Below, in pieces: positions 8,029 through 10,440 of a stretch of DNA of 10,440 nt. The position numbers and the translations under genes were made by a program. The notes under the pieces are model-generated. The model ran no database searches, was not told where the DNA came from, and worked only from the letters and a program-made list of their open reading frames with translations. The DNA is from Aadella sp043822885 (GTDB lineage: Bacteria; Omnitrophota; Gorgyraeia; Tantalellales; Tantalellaceae). Location of the stretch: positions 1 to 10,440 of the forward strand of contig JBDRBI010000069.1 of NCBI GenBank assembly GCA_043822885.1, in the 5' to 3' direction. Positions within the stretch are counted from its first letter, which is position 1. Each line of letters opens with the position of its first letter.

Positions 8029-8057
8029 ATTCTACAGCAAATCCCCCTTTCTTTCAA
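8029..8057 (-). promoter_or_regulatory. Sigma-70-type promoter of carB
   Basis: TTGAAA (8057-8052) and TAGAAT (8034-8029) on the minus strand, separated by exactly 17 bp. Each box differs from consensus by one base. The predicted transcript start is near 8022. The -35 box is 7 bp from the edge of the large inverted repeat, so that structure could affect the promoter. Confidence 0.6.
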
Positions 8058-8064
8058 CAAAATA

Positions 8065-8131
8065 CCCACATTTCCAGGCCGGGCCTGTATACTGTCCCGG
8101 CCTGTATACTGTCCCGGCCTGGAAATGTGGG
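8065..8131. repeat. 19-bp perfect inverted repeat with 29-nt loop
   Basis: The left arm CCCACATTTCCAGGCCGGG (8065-8083) is the exact reverse complement of 8113-8131. The loop contains two copies of CCTGTATACTGT. The element begins 25 bp after the proS stop. It could terminate proS transcripts, but only a broken T-stretch (TATTTTGTTG, minus strand) follows the stem. Its high GC content against AT-rich surroundings and the nested repeat suggest a small mobile or REP-like palindrome, or a protein-binding site. No transposase is nearby. Confidence 0.75.
8082..8121. repeat. 17-bp tandem repeat inside the hairpin
   Basis: Two identical adjacent 17-bp copies, GGCCTGTATACTGTCCC (8082-8098 and 8099-8115), followed by a partial third copy (8116-8121). 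Each contains the self-complementary core GTATAC. Copies 1 and 2 overlap the loop and the inner edges of the inverted repeat, so copy-number change would alter loop length without breaking the stem. Confidence 0.85.
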
Positions 8132-8156
8132 ATGTAAGTTTATTTATTGTAATTGG

Positions 8157-9866
8157 TTAGCGTTTTTTGGATCTTATTTCGCCTAAGATATATTCCAGAA
8201 ATTCGTTTTTCGAGACTAGGACGCTTTCTTGGGTAGCTCGATCTTTGATCTCTATTTTTCCCTGTTCCATGCCTTTTTTTCCTATCACTATCTGAAAAGG
8301 GAAACCTACAAGATCCGCGTCTTTGAACTTTATGCCGGCGGATCTTTCTCTGTCATCGATAAGTACATCTATCCCCGCTTCTTTCATCTGAGTATAAACT
8401 CGTTCCGCTTCTTTGTTCACCGCATCATCCTCTTTCTTGATCGGTATGACGATAACTTCACACGGGGCTATCGATAGCGGCCATTTGATACCGTCTTTAT
8501 CATAACTTGTTTCGATAAGAGACGCCAATATCCTGTTTACACCGATACCGTAACAACCCATGATCACGACTTTTTCTTTTCCGTCGGCATCTAAAAATTT
8601 TGCGGATAACGGTTCCGAATATTTTGTTCCCAACTTAAATGTATGCCCTATTTCTATAGCCTGCTTTATCTCTATCTCTTCCCCGCATTTAGGACAAGCG
8701 TCACTTTCCGTAATATTCCTCGCGTCCAGCCAGGCGTTAACATCAAAATCTCTTCCGAGTTTAGCGTTTAAAAAATGTTTATCTTTTTTGTTCGCTCCGA
8801 TAACGGCTTTAACAATATCTTGAAGACTGTTATCTCCGAGTTTTTTGATCGATAATCCCGCCGGACCCGAAAACCCCATCGCGCCTCCGGTTACTTTCTC
8901 GACAGTCGCTTCGTCGGCCAGGATAAGCGTCTTACATTTAAGATAATTCTTTATTTTGGCCTCATTAGCATCATGATCTCCTCTTACGAGAATCGCTACG
9001 GGCTCTCCATCGGCAAGATATATGAGGGTCTTGATAATATTTGATCCGGCGACTTTTAAAAGATCGCTTATAGCATGTACACTGCTTGTTCCGGGAGTGT
9101 CCACTTCTTCCATTTTCTTCTCTTCCCGTGAAGTCTCTTCTTTTTTATATTTTACCGCCGCGACTTCCGTACTTGCAGCATATCCGCAGGATGAGCATAT
9201 CGCTATCTTATCTTCACCTATGTCCGCCGGCACCATAAATTCGTGGGATACACTCCCTCCCATAAGACCCGGGTCCGCTTCTACCGCTATGTAAGGAAGA
9301 CCGCATCTTTCAAAGATGCGGCAATAGGCGTCATACATGGCCTTATAACTTTTTTCCATATTTTCTACATTCGTATCAAAACTATACGCGTCTTTCATGA
9401 TAAATTCACAGCTCCGTATAACGCCGAAACGCGGTCTTAACTCATCCCGGAATTTTGTCTGGATCTGATACATCGTTATGGGAAGGTCCTTATATGACCT
9501 GATCTCCGAGGCGGCTAAACTGGTTATGATCTCTTCATGTGTCGGCCCTAAAGCTATCTCTTTTCCGTGACGGTCAGTGAATTTTATCATCACTTCACCC
9601 ATATCATCATATCTTCCGGTACGTTTCCAAAGTTCGACAGGCTGTAAAGCCGGCATTAAAAGTTCTACAGCGCCCGCGCGCGTCATCTCTTCACGTATGA
9701 TGTTTTCAGCTTTCCTAAGCGCCTTATACCCCATCGGAAGATATGAATACGCTCCGGATGAAAGTCTCCTTATAAGACCCGCTCTCATCATAAGTTTATG
9801 GCTTACGGCTTCCGCTTCCTGCGGATCTTCTTTTAAAGTCGGAATAAATGATCTGGACCATCTCAT
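8157..9866 (-). CDS. proS: Prolyl-tRNA synthetase, bacterial type with editing domain
   Basis: Class II aminoacyl-tRNA synthetase that charges tRNA-Pro. The 569 residues match bacterial-type ProRS. Visible parts in order: the catalytic core with LGPTHEE at 106-112; class II motif 2 around TKFRDELRPRFGVIRSCEF (137-155); the inserted YbaK-like editing domain at about 235-390 (HAISDLLKVAG, then LVRGDHDANEAKIKN, then GAMGFSGPAGL), which removes mischarged alanine in this family; CPKCG at 391-395; motif 3 GCYGIGVNRILASLIE at 437-452; and the C-terminal anticodon-binding domain (about 460-569). The ATG at 9866 has AGGGAG 7 nt upstream. The ispG-proS order is common in bacteria. I see no promoter in the upstream repeat array, so expression may come from read-through of ispG. 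Confidence 0.98.
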   Translation of the reverse strand: MRWSRSFIPTLKEDPQEAEAVSHKLMMRAGLIRRLSSGAYSYLPMGYKALRKAENIIREEMTRAGAVELLMPALQPVELWKRTGRYDDMGEVMIKFTDRHGKEIALGPTHEEIITSLAASEIRSYKDLPITMYQIQTKFRDELRPRFGVIRSCEFIMKDAYSFDTNVENMEKSYKAMYDAYCRIFERCGLPYIAVEADPGLMGGSVSHEFMVPADIGEDKIAICSSCGYAASTEVAAVKYKKEETSREEKKMEEVDTPGTSSVHAISDLLKVAGSNIIKTLIYLADGEPVAILVRGDHDANEAKIKNYLKCKTLILADEATVEKVTGGAMGFSGPAGLSIKKLGDNSLQDIVKAVIGANKKDKHFLNAKLGRDFDVNAWLDARNITESDACPKCGEEIEIKQAIEIGHTFKLGTKYSEPLSAKFLDADGKEKVVIMGCYGIGVNRILASLIETSYDKDGIKWPLSIAPCEVIVIPIKKEDDAVNKEAERVYTQMKEAGIDVLIDDRERSAGIKFKDADLVGFPFQIVIGKKGMEQGKIEIKDRATQESVLVSKNEFLEYILGEIRSKKR

Positions 9867-9873
9867 TATCTCG

Positions 9874-9879
9874 CTCCCT
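9874..9879 (-). promoter_or_regulatory. proS ribosome binding site
   Basis: AGGGAG on the minus strand, 7 nt before the proS ATG. It sits one base from the end of the heptad array, so the array fills the gap right up to the translation signal. Confidence 0.7.
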
Positions 9880-9880
9880 T

Positions 9881-10020
9881 GTAGTTCATAGTTCGTAGTT
9901 CATTGTTCGTAGTGATTGACCGATGCGCTATGTTCGTCCCTCGTCCTTCGTCTTTCTCCCCTCGTATCTACCTTCTACCGTCTATCTTCTACCTTCTATC
10001 TCTAATGGTCAATGGTCTAT
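9881..10020. repeat. Degenerate 7-bp periodic repeat array
   Basis: The stretch divides without slippage into 20 successive heptamers. On the plus strand it begins GTAGTTC, ATAGTTC, GTAGTTC, ATTGTTC; has a TC-rich middle (TCCCTCG, TCCTTCG); then CTTCTAC and CTTCTAT types; and ends with GGTCAAT and GGTCTAT. Four blocks of related heptads therefore share one phase, with a less regular section around 9909-9936. The array fills the entire gap between the ispG stop and the proS ribosome site and includes the ispG stop codon. It resembles in kind the short tandem heptamer repeats (STRR) described in filamentous cyanobacteria, though the units differ. Confidence 0.75.
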
Positions 10021-10440
10021 TGTCCGTTAATTATCTCCATAAGCTCCCTGACCGCGTCTTTCGCATCCACGGTTTTTACGATCTTGCCGCCCGCAAATAT
10101 CGCTCCCTTGCCCGAACCAAAAGCAATGCCGATATCGGCATTTTTGGCTTCGCCGGAACCGTTGACCTCGCAGCCCATTATGGCAATAAGCAGTCTATGG
10201 TCTATGGTCAATGGTCTATAGTCTTTCTTAAGTTTTTCTTCAAGCTCTCTCACTATTGACACAAGATCTACCTGGCATCTTCCGCATGTAGGGCACGCTA
10301 TTATCTCGGGGCCGAAGACCCTCGCTCCTACCGCTTTAAGTATTCTTTTGGCGGTATCAATTTCCTTCTCCGGATCACCGGTCAGAGATACTCTTATCGT
10401 ATCTCCTATCCCGTCTAAAAGTAAAGATCCTATTCCTATA
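10017..10440 (-). CDS. ispG: 4-hydroxy-3-methylbut-2-enyl diphosphate synthase, C-terminal part
   Basis: IspG (GcpE) makes HMBPP from the cyclic diphosphate MEcPP in the non-mevalonate isoprenoid pathway, using a [4Fe-4S] cluster. The last 140 codons are present and the 5' part lies outside the window. The fragment opens with GIGSLLLDGIGDTIRVSLTGDP and carries ACPTCGRCQ, whose C49 and C52 (fragment numbering), together with C90 and E97 of MGCEVNGSGE, match the family's three-cysteine-plus-glutamate cluster ligands. The usual proline of the VNGPGE motif is serine (S95). Residues 73-83 (DYRPLTIDHRL) are encoded by a heptad repeat run, and the ELEEKL to AIMGC linker is about six residues longer than in typical IspG. 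The stop codon lies in the neighbouring array. A GTG at 10262 is internal, not a start. Confidence 0.95.
   Translation of the reverse strand, partial: IGIGSLLLDGIGDTIRVSLTGDPEKEIDTAKRILKAVGARVFGPEIIACPTCGRCQVDLVSIVRELEEKLKKDYRPLTIDHRLLIAIMGCEVNGSGEAKNADIGIAFGSGKGAIFAGGKIVKTVDAKDAVRELMEIINGQ
10192..10226. repeat. Heptad repeat run inside ispG
   Basis: Five successive heptamers on the plus strand: AGTCTAT, GGTCTAT, GGTCAAT, GGTCTAT, AGTCTTT. The unit GGTCTAT/GGTCAAT is the same as the last block of the intergenic array about 170 bp away. The run is in frame in ispG and encodes a linker between the CxxC and the third cluster cysteine. Confidence 0.85.

Noticed and set aside
7986..8186. Plus-strand open frame of 66 codons in the proS-carB gap
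   Set aside because: It runs through the inverted repeat, the carB promoter and the end of proS, has no recognisable domain and is explained by those features.
9881..10226. CRISPR array
   Set aside because: The units are 7 bp with no spacers and no cas genes nearby.
10017..10262. Separate 81-codon gene starting at GTG 10262
   Set aside because: The frame continues upstream to the window edge with IspG sequence including CPTCGRC, so the GTG is internal.

Overview
All six coding regions that I can support lie on the minus strand, so transcription runs from the high-coordinate end towards base 1. The genes are housekeeping genes of a bacterium: isoprenoid synthesis (ispG, 3' part), prolyl-tRNA synthetase (proS), carbamoyl-phosphate synthase large subunit (carB), S-adenosylmethionine decarboxylase (speD), an agmatinase-family ureohydrolase (speB), leucyl-tRNA synthetase (leuS), and the 5' part of a gene for a secreted beta-propeller-like protein. 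The bacterial-type ProRS with an internal editing domain, the non-mevalonate enzyme IspG, sigma-70-like promoters and GGAGG ribosome sites all point to Bacteria. The AT-leaning composition, frequent ATA isoleucine codons, ispG-proS order and heptad repeats would suit an uncultivated lineage of the Omnitrophota kind, but that placement is a guess; the sequence has no taxonomic marker I can read directly.

Layout in the direction of transcription. (1) 10440-10017 is the C-terminal third of ispG; its coding sequence carries a short in-frame run of 7-bp repeats. (2) 10020-9881, the whole ispG-proS gap, is a degenerate 7-bp periodic array. (3) proS occupies 9866-8157. (4) 8156-7876 is a 281-bp regulatory gap. 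It holds a 19-bp perfect inverted repeat enclosing a 17-bp tandem repeat, a promoter, a roughly 147-nt leader, and a strong intrinsic terminator just upstream of carB, so carB looks controlled by transcription attenuation. (5) carB occupies 7875-4672. (6) 4671-4529 holds a near-consensus promoter, preceded by A/T tracts phased at 10 bp, and an untranslated leader. (7) speD, speB, leuS and the secreted protein gene (4528 to before base 1) are tightly packed, with stop/start overlaps or a 16-bp gap, and form one apparent operon.

How the genes relate: speD supplies decarboxylated SAM and SpeB releases urea from agmatine or an aminopropylated form of it, so the pair indicates spermidine synthesis; no aminopropyltransferase gene is present here. 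carB needs a glutaminase subunit (carA) that is not beside it. I see no defence system, mobile-element gene, CRISPR array or RNA gene. The parts most worth a second look are non-coding: the heptad arrays (one inside ispG), the carB attenuator, and the hairpin with the tandem repeat.
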